A DNA stretch of 64,000 nt from Candidatus Woesearchaeota archaeon (lineage in GTDB: Archaea; Nanobdellota; Nanobdellia; Woesearchaeales; UBA583), in contig CP060218.1 of NCBI GenBank assembly GCA_023898345.1, positions 1,476,097 through 1,540,096 on the forward strand. The letters run 5' to 3'. The notes under the pieces were generated by a model, which did not search any database, was not told where the DNA came from, and saw nothing but the letters and a program-made list of their open reading frames with translations. The position numbers and the translations under genes were made by a program. Positions 53,684 through 62,442 of this stretch are shown piece by piece; within the stretch, counting starts at the first letter, position 1, and each line of letters starts with the position of its first letter.

Positions 53684-54749
53684 TTGAGTAACTTTTTACT
53701 TTTTGTAGGAGTTCTTTTGCTTCTTTGTTTTCTTCAAAGTGTTTTCGTGTTGGTTCTATGAGTTTGTCTATAACTTTGGCGACGCCTGCTTTGAGGTCGA
53801 TTGATTTTATTTTTCCTTCTAAGAATGCTTGTTCTAGTTCTTCGTATGAATTGAAGTTTACGGAACCTCCGAATTTTTCTGGCCTGTCTATGTGGAACTC
53901 TTTTTGTGTTTCAAAGATGATGTATTTTGCGTATTCTAAGACGGGGTTATCTTGTATTTGTCCGTCGATGCAGTAGGCTTTTTTGAATTTGTGTTCTATT
54001 TCTTCTTTTGTGTCTGTCATGAAGATTGCAGTTTCTGGTTTTGATTTGCTCATTTTCATGGCGATTTTTCTGTCTATTCCTTGCGCGTCTGTTTGCGAGA
54101 ATTGTAGTCCCATGAGCATGTGATGATGCAGGGCAATTGGTTTTTTGAATCCTAGTTTTGGGAAGATGTCTCGTGCTAACATGTTTACTTTTCTTTGGTC
54201 CATTCCTAGTTGTGCGATGTCTGCTTGGAGGTGGTGTATGTCGGCTGCTTGCATGATTGGGTAAATGATTTGTGAGGAGGGGTTTGATGTGCTCTCTTCT
54301 CTTCCCATAATTTGTCCGCATTTTAGTACGCGTGCTACTGTTGCGTTCATGGAAAGTTTGAGGACTGTTTCCCAGTATTGTTGATTTTGTGTGTAAAATT
54401 GGGATGTCCAAATAAATTCAACTTTGTCGAGGTTCATACCACAGGACTTCCAAACTTCGATTGCATATTTTCCAGCATCTCTTATTTTGTCGAGGTCTCC
54501 TGAGTATTTGTTATTAAGCATGGCAAAGTAATCTGCAACCCAAAATTTAAAGTGAATTCCAGTTGAGGTAAGTTTGTTTACGTTGAGTGCACGCAGGAGG
54601 CCTTGGGCAATATGGATTTGTCCTGATGGTTCGAATCCGTCGTATGCTATTGGGTTTTCTTTTTTCTCGAAAAGCTCTCGTAGTTCTTCTTCATTAATGA
54701 GTTCTTCTGCAACTGTTTTTATGATTTTTATTTTTTCGTCAATATTCAT
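53673..54749 (-). CDS. tyrS: Tyrosyl-tRNA synthetase
   Basis: 358 aa, the archaeal/eukaryal short form without the bacterial S4 domain. The class I HIGH motif is HIAQG (about 46-50) after YDGFEPSGQ, and the KMSKS loop is MKMSKSKPE (about 232). ALHHHMLMGL and QIIYPIMQAADIHHLQADIA form the Tyr and tRNA pocket. Length is normal. It reads towards the small unknown gene and is divergent from the rRNA operon. Confidence 0.95.
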   Translation of the reverse strand: MNIDEKIKIIKTVAEELINEEELRELFEKKENPIAYDGFEPSGQIHIAQGLLRALNVNKLTSTGIHFKFWVADYFAMLNNKYSGDLDKIRDAGKYAIEVWKSCGMNLDKVEFIWTSQFYTQNQQYWETVLKLSMNATVARVLKCGQIMGREESTSNPSSQIIYPIMQAADIHHLQADIAQLGMDQRKVNMLARDIFPKLGFKKPIALHHHMLMGLQFSQTDAQGIDRKIAMKMSKSKPETAIFMTDTKEEIEHKFKKAYCIDGQIQDNPVLEYAKYIIFETQKEFHIDRPEKFGGSVNFNSYEELEQAFLEGKIKSIDLKAGVAKVIDKLIEPTRKHFEENKEAKELLQKVKSYSITR

Positions 54750-54889
54750 ATTTTTTTTGTTTTCTTTCTTCTTATATATTTTTGGTGCTCTCTTTTTTTG
54801 TTTGTCTTTTTGTACTTTCTCTTTGGAAGTGCAGGTGTTGGAGTTTCGTTTTTAAAATTTTTTGTCCTCTTGAAAATTGACATAACAAG

Positions 54890-54899
54890 CTTTATAAAC
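54890..54899 (+). promoter_or_regulatory. TATA-like promoter of the tRNA-Ala-23S unit
   Basis: CTTTATAAAC about 90 bases before tRNA-Ala. With no 16S gene between it and tyrS, it is the likely start of the rRNA transcript. Confidence 0.55.
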
Positions 54900-54983
54900 T
54901 GATTCACGTTAATTACTTGGTAGAGTCAAACGGGGTTAGTCCTTGGGAGTGAAGGTCTAGCTGTGGTCTCTCGAATGGTTGTT

Positions 54984-55057
54984 GGGCCTTTAGCTCAGTC
55001 CGGTAGAGCACCGCCCTTGCAAGGCGGGGGCCACGGGTTCAAATCCCGTCGGGTCCA
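54984..55057 (+). tRNA. tRNA-Ala (TGC anticodon)
   Basis: 74-nt cloverleaf. Acceptor GGGCCTT pairs with CGGGTCC, including the G3-U70 pair that specifies alanine, but positions 7 and 66 (U and C) mismatch. D-arm AGCTCAGTCCGGTAGAGCA, anticodon arm CCGCC-CTTGCAA-GGCGG with anticodon TGC, T-arm ACGGG-TTCAAAT-CCCGT, discriminator A. The 3' CCA is not encoded. It sits about 110 bases before 23S, the position usual for tRNA-Ala in archaeal 16S-23S spacers. Confidence 0.95.
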
Positions 55058-55134
55058 TAATGATTTGGGTTGCTTCTGCTTAGCGGCAGTTGTGACTCTT
55101 GGGTGTGCAGTTCCGTAGCTTGCTACGGAGCGAA

Positions 55135-55144
55135 GAACTAAGAG
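55135..55144 (+). other. Left arm of 23S rRNA processing stem
   Basis: GAACTAAGAG pairs with 58091-58100 (nine Watson-Crick pairs and one wobble), just outside the mature 23S ends. Such stems hold the bulge-helix-bulge cut sites in archaea. Confidence 0.5.
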
Positions 55145-55168
55145 TTCCTTTCTTAAGGGACTTTATGA

Positions 55169-58090
55169 GGTTAAGCAATATTAGTGTGTTAGGAATAACA
55201 CTGCAAAATTTTCTACAATCTACTATGTGGATGACTTGGCTTGAGTAGCGATGAAGGGCGTGGTTAGCTGCGATAATCTCAAGGTAGGAGCATACTTCCT
55301 TTGAACTTGGGGTTCCTGAATTGGACTTCCTTATATTCGCTTAGTCGAAGGCATCACCTGGGGAACTGAAACATCTTAGTACCCGGAGGAAAAGAAATCA
55401 ACAGAGATTCCGTTAGTAAGGGCGATTGAAAGCGGAATAGGTCAAACTGAATCGTTTGTAGCAATACTTTCGAGATGTGGTGTTTAGTACCAATTTCTAC
55501 CTGTGGTGGCTGGCAAAATATATCTGGAATGATAAACCAGAGAGGGTGATAGTCCCGTATGTCAGACATAGCAGGGCAATATTTGGATTACTAGAGTAGT
55601 GTCTCTTGGAAATGAGGCATGAATATGGGGCTCACTAAGCTCCAAACCTAAATATAACTCAAGACCGATAGCGTAAAGTACCGTGAGGGAAAGTTGAAAA
55701 GGAGCTTTAATAGGCTTTGAAAAGATCTAAAACATAGTAGATATAGGATGATGCGGCTTTTAGGAGTTGCATCGTACGTTTTGAATAACGGGCCAGGGAG
55801 TGGATTTTAATGGCGAGACGAAAGTCGAAGGGAAACCGAGTTGCCGCACATTAGGAGGGCAAGGGTGTTAATAGTGCCTTTAGTCATTGGGATCCGACCC
55901 GAAACCAGATGATCTATACCTGAGCAGGTTGAAGCGGGGGTAAAACCTCGTGGAGGACCGAAGAAGTGTCAAGTCTATCGACTTTCGTGACTTGGGTATA
56001 GGGGTGAAAAGCCAATCGAATCTGGTGATAGCTGGTTCCAGCCAAAATTGGCCTTAGTCAAGTCTTCATGGAGATAGGTTCCTGGGGTAGAGCTACGGAT
56101 TGGTGTTTTGGGGGGCAACTGTCCTTCAAGCATCAGTCCAACTCCGAATTCAGGAACTTCGTAGATATGAGGAAACGGCAATGCGTGGGGTAAACTTGCA
56201 TTGCGTGAGGGGAACAACCCAGACTATAGTTAAGGCCCCTAAGTGTCCATTAAGTGATAAAGGGTAAAGGGTGTTCGTGTTCGAAGACAAAAAGGAGGTT
56301 TGCTTAGAAGCAGCAATCCCTTAAAGAGTGCGTAACAGCTCACTTTTCGAGAACATGTGCCCCGAAGATAAACGGGTCTAAATGGACTGCCGATACTATA
56401 GTTCAGATACACGGTGTCTGTAAGGTAGGCTGGTGCTGAGCAAGGGTAGAAGCTAGACTTTAAGGTTTTAGTGGACCTTGTTGAGATAAGAATCCTGGTG
56501 GTAGTAGGAAATTAGCGGTGTGAGATTCACCGTGGACGAAAGGGCAAGGGTTCCTTCTCACTGTAGTTCAGAGAAGGGTTAGTCATGCCTAATTGCTGTC
56601 CTAATTGGATAAGCAAGAAAGGGAAACAGGTTAATATTCCTGTACTTTCTGGATAGAGATGGTAACACAAGGTGATATTTAGACGGCTGGGGCTATCTGC
56701 AGCTATGCATGCATAGTTCAAGAAGTACGAGACTGTGGAGTGTAGTCATTACGAGAAGCAGTTTAAACTTTGATGATTCAAGTGCGGTTATGCCTAGGCT
56801 CTTTGAAAATAAATATCATTCAATTCCAGATACATGTACCCACAACCGGCACAGGTGCCCCTAGGTGAAAAGCCTAAGTCCTGTAAGGGTAATCTTTGTA
56901 AGGGAATTCGGCAAATTAGCCACAAAACTTCGGAATATGTGGTCCCTAAACTAGGTATTTAAAGATCTAACTTTAGGGTGCAATAACAAAGATGGTCCGA
57001 CTGTTTAATTAAAACATAGGGAACTGCTAGTCCGTAAGGATGCGTATAGTTCCTGAAGTCTGCCCACTGCCAGTAACTAAAACTCCTTTTCAAGGGAGCC
57101 AAGGTCTGGTAAAGGGCGGGGATAACTATGATCCTCTTAAGGTAGCGAAATGCCTTGCCGTTTAAATGGCGGCTTGCATGAATGGCGTAACGAGATTGTC
57201 ACTGTCCCTACAAAGAACCTTCCGAACACACTATCCCGGTGCAAAAGCCGGGGACTCCAAGTGGGAAGTAAAGACCCCGTTGAACTTTACTGCAGCCTGC
57301 TATTGTGATCAGTCCTGTAATGTAACAGGGAGTTTCGACGACAAGGTAGTACCTGTCGTTATGGAACTGGTTGCTTATCTCTCATAGAGAAACAGTAGTT
57401 GGTGGGCAGTTTGGCTGGGGTGGCACCCTGCTGAAATGGTATCAGCAGGGCCCAAAGGTTGGCTCAGTCGGTTTAGAAATCCGACGTAGAGTGTAAGGGC
57501 AAAAGCCAGCTTTATTCTGATTACCACTATACTAATCGGAATTGGGAAACCATGGCCTAACGATCTCCAATGTGCTTCTTAGTGAGGCCTTGGATTGACA
57601 GAAAAGTTACCACGGGGATAACAGAGTTGTCGCTCCCGAGCGTTCACAGCGACGGAGCGGTTTGCTACATCGATGTCGGCTCATCCTAACCTGGCAGTGC
57701 AGAAGCTGCCAAAGGTGGGGGTGTTCACCCATTAAAAGGGTTCGTGAGCTGGGTTTACAACGCTGTGAGGCAGTTGGTATAATATCTGCTTGGAGTGCAT
57801 TGGTATCTGCGAGAAAGACTCATTTAGTACGAAAGGAACGGTGTGTCGCGGCCTCTGGTGGATCTGTTGTCCATATGGGCATGCAGAGCAGCTACGCCGT
57901 CGAGGATAAAGGCTGAAAGCATCTAAGCCTGAAACTTCCCTCTAAAAAAGATACTTGCTTTGGGATAAAAGATCCCTTTGATAGGCTGGGGGTGTACGAT
58001 GGAAGCTTTTGCGACCATTTTAGCCCGCCAGTACTAATCGAGCTTTATGAAATGTCGCAGTGTTATGGACATTACTGATATTGCTTAACC
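55169..58090 (+). rRNA. rrl: 23S ribosomal RNA
   Basis: About 2.92 kb. The ends pair (GGTTAAGCAATA with TATTGCTTAACC) as helix 1. Recognisable core segments are GTGGATGACTTGGC near the 5' end, TGCCTTGCCGTTTAAATGGC and CATGAATGGCGTAACGAGAT (helices 61-65), ACCACGGGGATAACAG, CATCGATGTCGGCTCATCC (peptidyl-transferase ring) and AGTACGAAAGGAACG (sarcin-ricin loop, with A for the usual G in GAGA). An extra hairpin (GTGTTA-GGAA-TAACAC) enlarges the 5' region. No intron seen. No 16S or 5S gene is adjacent. Confidence 0.95.
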
Positions 58091-58100
58091 TTCTTAGTTC
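58091..58100 (+). other. Right arm of 23S rRNA processing stem
   Basis: TTCTTAGTTC, partner of 55135-55144, directly after the mature 3' end. Confidence 0.5.
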
Positions 58101-58357
58101 TGCACCACTCTTATGTGTGCATACCCTTTTTTAGTTCTGAAAAATTATTTGAAAAGTAGTTATTTTCATGATATTTGTCTGAGTCTTATGAGCTTGGACT
58201 TTTGATACTTTTCTTTCATTTATGTTTTTCTGGACAAATTTCGAGATAATTTTTGTATGTATTATCTCTGTTACAAAGCTTGTTGAGGTGGGTACTCTTT
58301 GAACTTTGGAGCACTATCTTAGGAATGGTGGAAAACCCTCTAAAATTCTCTGGTGTA

Positions 58358-58519
58358 TTATGATATTACTTTTGTGAATCTCTCAAAATTTGTATCTTGA
58401 ATTGCGTGAATTTTTTTTTTTTTTATGGCTGCTGATATGTTTTCTTCTAAGTCCTCAAAGAGAAATATTTCTTCTGGGTTTACTCCATCTGCGTCAAAGA
58501 GTATGCATTTTATGGTCAT
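58358..58519 (-). pseudogene. HAD-superfamily hydrolase relic with internal deletion
   Basis: 53-codon frame with an ATG at 58519, 3 bases after the stop of the upstream gene. It reads MTIKCILFDADGV, the DxDxV active-site opening of HAD phosphatases, and then directly NPEEIFLFEDLEENISAAIK, the block close to the C-terminus of such enzymes. The roughly 150 residues normally between are missing, so it looks like an in-frame internal deletion. A run of 14 A in the coding strand follows. It cannot form a normal catalytic fold. Confidence 0.55.
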
Positions 58520-58522
58520 CTT

Positions 58523-59656
58523 CTAGCCATACAAATATTCGCTTTTCTCAATGGTGAAGTCTTCGATTTCAAGTGGTTTTGTAAGGAACTGTAATTCGTT
58601 TGTTCCGTATCTCAAGTAAGCAATAATGGACTGTACTTCATTTCTGTTGAGGCTTAGCATTTTTCCGTTGAGTTTTACATCTATGGGGTCTTGGTCAAAG
58701 TCGCCATACATGACAACATCAATAATGTCATTAAAATTGTTCATGGTGAAGTAATATACATCTTTGTCGTTGTAGTAGATTTTGTTGATGTTGTATGCAA
58801 GTTTGTAGTAACCTGTAGTTTCTAACTTTAGATTGTTTGTTTCGTTTAAGATCTGGAGTGGGATTTGTGCTGTTATGGTATTGTCTCTTGATGTGCATGT
58901 TGGGTTTGCGTCGCTTAGTATGTAGCCGTTTATCGTTATTTTTATTGGTGGGGAAATTTTTTCAATACTTTGGCAGGAAACAATGAGATCTATGTATGTT
59001 TCTTCTAGGTTTTCTTTGTCAGCTTGGAATGTGAATTCTTTTTTGTTGTTTTGGGTGTTTCTTCTTTTTTCGATGAGTTTGAGGTTTTGCACGCTAATTT
59101 CATTCCAATTAAAAATGTCATAGAACTTTGGTTTTTCTAAGTAGAGTGTGAGATTACTTGTATTTCTTAAATTGTCTGTTATAATGTATGGCATGTCGAT
59201 TGATTCGGCTTTGTTGCGGGCAACTTCTTTGTTGTTAAAGAGTGTTACTATTTGTGTATTTTCTAGTTTTGGATCGACACCAAAGCTCAGGAGAAGTTCT
59301 TCAATTTCTTCTGGTTTTTTGAGGGCTACATTTACTGAGAATTCACTTCTTCTGAAGGGGTTTGATCTGAGAACAAAATTGTTTGAACGTAAAATGGTGT
59401 TATATTCTTCTTGCGAACCTAGTTCAATATTTGGATAACTTTCGGTTACTTTTTTTTCTCTTCCAAGGTCTGTGTTGTTGATAGAAAAAAGGATGTTGCT
59501 GTTTACATCTGTATTGTTGCTGTTACTTTTGGTGTTGAAGAAATTTGATTTGCTGTTTTGATCATCTCCACTGAGAAAGATACCTCCTAAAAGAAGGATT
59601 GCAGCTAGAACGATTATGCCAGTTCCGATTTCAGACTGAGCTTTTATTGTTTTCAT
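58523..59656 (-). CDS. Pilin-like signal protein with large extracytoplasmic domain
   Basis: 377 aa from the ATG at 59656, which overlaps the upstream stop (ATGA); longer starts are unlikely. Residues 1-28 (MKTIKAQSEIGTGIIVLAAI) carry the class III pilin pattern, short basic leader then QSEIGTGI hydrophobic helix. The mature part is Asn/Lys-rich with beta-sandwich-like segments (ENLEETYIDLIVSCQS, KITINGYILSDANPTC) and one likely disulfide pair. It is not a known pilin family. It forms an operon with the preceding 167-aa protein. Confidence 0.7.
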   Translation of the reverse strand: MKTIKAQSEIGTGIIVLAAILLLGGIFLSGDDQNSKSNFFNTKSNSNNTDVNSNILFSINNTDLGREKKVTESYPNIELGSQEEYNTILRSNNFVLRSNPFRRSEFSVNVALKKPEEIEELLLSFGVDPKLENTQIVTLFNNKEVARNKAESIDMPYIITDNLRNTSNLTLYLEKPKFYDIFNWNEISVQNLKLIEKRRNTQNNKKEFTFQADKENLEETYIDLIVSCQSIEKISPPIKITINGYILSDANPTCTSRDNTITAQIPLQILNETNNLKLETTGYYKLAYNINKIYYNDKDVYYFTMNNFNDIIDVVMYGDFDQDPIDVKLNGKMLSLNRNEVQSIIAYLRYGTNELQFLTKPLEIEDFTIEKSEYLYG

Positions 59657-60156
59657 TTTATTGTGGAGTTTACTTCTTGTCTGAATCTTGAAACTAGTTC
59701 TCCTACGTCTTTTACGCAAGAAAAAATACATTGTTGCATTTCGTCTTTTCCAATGTATGCGTTGTATAATTTGTCGAGGAATTTTGCAACTGCTGTTGTT
59801 CCTCTTTTGTTTTGAAAGTCTGGTTCGATAAATGCGTTGATTGTTAGTTTTGCGACTCCTTTTTGTAGTGTTATTGGTTTGCCATTTATTTCTACTGTTG
59901 TGTCGACTCCATTCATATTTATTTCAAATTTTACGACTATTTTATAGTAGTCTGTATATTCTTGTTCTGCTATTAGTTTGATGACGAGTGCTTTTTTTGG
60001 TGGCTCATTTCTTTCTTCGTAGTCTTTTTCTGATAGGTCGTAATGTCTTGTGTCTTCCATGTATGACTTGAGGTGATTCTCAATTGCTTTTATGTTAAAA
60101 TACCCTTGATGCGCGATAATTTTCTCTCGTATGATGGGTATTCTGTCATTTCCCAT
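59653..60156 (-). CDS. Unknown cytosolic protein paired with a pilin-like gene
   Basis: 167 aa with no signal peptide. The middle (ALVIKLIAEQEYTDYYKIVV, KFEINMNGVDTTVEINGKPI) is beta-rich, and C-terminal helices end in CIFSCVKDVGELVSRFRQEV. Charged and conserved-looking, but no family is recognised. Translationally coupled (4-base overlap) to the pilin-like gene, so it may assist its folding or assembly (inference). A short AT-rich promoter region with TTTATAAA lies just upstream (about 60177-60185). Confidence 0.65.
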   Translation of the reverse strand: MGNDRIPIIREKIIAHQGYFNIKAIENHLKSYMEDTRHYDLSEKDYEERNEPPKKALVIKLIAEQEYTDYYKIVVKFEINMNGVDTTVEINGKPITLQKGVAKLTINAFIEPDFQNKRGTTAVAKFLDKLYNAYIGKDEMQQCIFSCVKDVGELVSRFRQEVNSTIK

Positions 60157-60235
60157 GTCTGAATGTAAGAAACTGTTTTTATAAATATTTGTTATTGCTC
60201 TTGAGAGGAGTTTAATGGGTTTGTTTGCTTGAATA

Positions 60236-62359
60236 TTATTGTGTACATATGGTGAACGTTGGTTTCGAGAGAAGCCAAGCTGTTGCTCCTGAACTGAAAT
60301 CTCTGCAATCTGTTACATTGTCGACGTTCCAGGAACTGAGGTCTTTGTTAAATGCTGTTGCAACGTAAAACATGTAATACATTGTAGTTACTTTGCTTGT
60401 GTCCCATGAACTTATGTCCTGATTGGATGCTGTTGCTCCCCGAAACATTTCTTGCATGGTTGTCACATTGCTTGTGTTCCATGGTCCTATGTCTTGATTG
60501 AATGCTGTCGCCTCTAGGAAAAGTCTGTGCATATTCGTCACGTTACTTGTATCCCATGATCCAATGTTTTGATTGAATGAACTTGCTTTACGAAACATAG
60601 CTTCCATGGTAGTTACTTTACTAGTGTCCCACGCACCAATGTCTTGGTTGAACGAAGTTGCTCCACTAAACATATAAGGCATAGTTACGACTTTGCTTGT
60701 ATCCCATGATCCAATGTCTTGATTGAAGGAACTTGCTTCACGAAACATATCTCCCATGGTAGTTACTTTACTAGTGTCCCACGCACCAATGTCTTGATTG
60801 AATGAGGTAGCACCATAAAACATTCCACTCGTGGTTGTCACATTACTTGTGTTCCAAGAACTAATATCAGCATTAAACAAAGTAAGTCCAAAAAACATTC
60901 TGTACATCGTTGTGACATTGCTCACATCCCATGAACTAATGTCTTGGTTGAACGAAGTTGCTTCACGAAACATAGCTTCCATGGTAGTTACTTTACTAGT
61001 GTCCCACGCACCAATGTCTTGGTTGAACGAAGTTGCTCCACTAAACATATAAGGCATAGTTACGACTTTGCTTGTATCCCATGATCCAATGTCTTGATTG
61101 AAGGAACTTGCTTCACGAAACATATCTCCCATGGTAGTTACTTTACTAGTGTCCCACGCACCAATGTCTTGATTGAATGAGGTAGCACCATAAAACATTC
61201 CACTCATGGTTGTCACATTACTTGTGTTCCAAGAACTAATATCAGCATTAAACAAAGTAAGTCCAAAAAACATTCTGTACATCGTTGTGACATTGCTCAC
61301 ATCCCATGAACTAATGTCTTGGTTGAACGAAGTTGCTTCACGAAACATAGCTTCCATGGTAGTTACTTTACTAGTGTCCCACGCACCAATGTCTTGGTTG
61401 AACGAAGTTGCTCCATAAAACAGGTATGCCATAGTTGTGACCTTACTTGTATTCCAAGAACCAATGTCTTGATTGAAGGAACTTGCCATAAAAAAGGTAT
61501 ACTGCATGCTTGTAACAGAACTCACATTCCAACTGTCCATATTTGGTGGGCTTGTAATACCTGAATTTCTAAAAAAAGAACTCAGAGTTGTCACGCCCGA
61601 CAAATTGAGGGGGTCGCTTGCTCGAATGTCGAGATTGCTTGTTCCGTAAAATGCAGTCCCGATGTTTCCGGGATTGAAGGTTCCCCATTGCAAAATCCAA
61701 AGGATTTTTTCTTTGTCTCCTGCATTGTTGAAATTCCAGCCTGTCAGTTGTCCTTGCATGCTTACTTTGTAGTCGCCTGGATTTGCGTATGTGTGTGTTG
61801 TCTCGGCTTGGTTCCATGTTGTTATGGTGTCGTTTTGTCCGTCTCCCCAGTTGACGACAAAGTTATAGCTTCCTCCTGAATATAGTGGCAGGGAGATTTG
61901 GTTGCTGGAGGAATTTCCGGTATTTGTCGTACGCCACACTGTTACAAAGGCGCCTTCGGGAAAAACTTCTTCGCTTTTTTCGAGATAGAAATATTCCGAC
62001 AAAATGTTTTTTGATGTTATGACGACAACTTCTTGTTTTCCTAAGCCAGCTTCGTCGACGCAACCGACAAGGTATAGCGTTACAATTCCGGAATAGTCTC
62101 CTTGGACTCCACAGTCGTTGCCGCCGATTTTTATTTTTTCGATTGTCGTGTTTTCTCCAGCATTGAAGTAAATCTCTTTGCCGATAATGCTTAGAATTTT
62201 GGTGTCGGAATTTTGGGACTTTTGGGTGATAGAAGAGTAGGTTGTAGAACTGAAACTGTTCCACCAAATGTTGAAGACAAGCGAGCCGATAATCGTCACA
62301 ACAATGAGAAGAAGAACTGCAAGAATTGCGCCTATTCCTTGCTTGTATCCTTGTTTCAT
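60236..62359 (-). CDS. Pilin-anchored BspA/DUF285 repeat surface protein
   Basis: 707 aa. Residues 1-30 ([20 protein letters not shown]) form a class III pilin-type signal. A short beta domain precedes a PKD-like module (about 150-205: [12 protein letters not shown] and [13 protein letters not shown]). From about 260 to 690 there are about seventeen 25-residue DUF285 repeats, consensus [20 protein letters not shown], which build a solenoid used for adhesion in bacteria and protists. The repeats include a 375-bp near-perfect internal duplication. Surface adhesin is the likely role. Confidence 0.88.
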   Translation of the reverse strand: MKQGYKQGIGAILAVLLLIVVTIIGSLVFNIWWNSFSSTTYSSITQKSQNSDTKILSIIGKEIYFNAGENTTIEKIKIGGNDCGVQGDYSGIVTLYLVGCVDEAGLGKQEVVVITSKNILSEYFYLEKSEEVFPEGAFVTVWRTTNTGNSSSNQISLPLYSGGSYNFVVNWGDGQNDTITTWNQAETTHTYANPGDYKVSMQGQLTGWNFNNAGDKEKILWILQWGTFNPGNIGTAFYGTSNLDIRASDPLNLSGVTTLSSFFRNSGITSPPNMDSWNVSSVTSMQYTFFMASSFNQDIGSWNTSKVTTMAYLFYGATSFNQDIGAWDTSKVTTMEAMFREATSFNQDISSWDVSNVTTMYRMFFGLTLFNADISSWNTSNVTTMSGMFYGATSFNQDIGAWDTSKVTTMGDMFREASSFNQDIGSWDTSKVVTMPYMFSGATSFNQDIGAWDTSKVTTMEAMFREATSFNQDISSWDVSNVTTMYRMFFGLTLFNADISSWNTSNVTTTSGMFYGATSFNQDIGAWDTSKVTTMGDMFREASSFNQDIGSWDTSKVVTMPYMFSGATSFNQDIGAWDTSKVTTMEAMFRKASSFNQNIGSWDTSNVTNMHRLFLEATAFNQDIGPWNTSNVTTMQEMFRGATASNQDISSWDTSKVTTMYYMFYVATAFNKDLSSWNVDNVTDCRDFSSGATAWLLSKPTFTICTQ
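60590..61415 (-). repeat. Period-375 tandem duplication inside the DUF285 gene
   Basis: Sequence repeats with period 375 (five 75-bp units): 60590-60964 matches 60965-61339, with 76 more matching bases after. The one difference I noticed is G at 60831 against A at 61206, changing Met to Thr. Units themselves are 75 bp. Confidence 0.85.
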
Positions 62360-62442
62360 CCTTACTTATGGACAGGAAAAATGTATATGTATTTTGGGTG
62401 TAACTTTGAAGGGAAAAATCCGAGGGTTTGTATGTGTGTTTA

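Noticed and set aside
54984..58090. Several reading frames inside the rRNA region
   Set aside because: They lie within 23S rRNA and reflect its structure, not proteins.
58250..58345. Possible 5S rRNA or small RNA after 23S
   Set aside because: The stretch has some pairing (CAAAG...CTTTG) but lacks the conserved 5S blocks and length; nothing supportable.
60590..61415. Regular repeats that could be read as a CRISPR array
   Set aside because: The 75-bp units are fully coding DUF285 repeats with no unique spacers.
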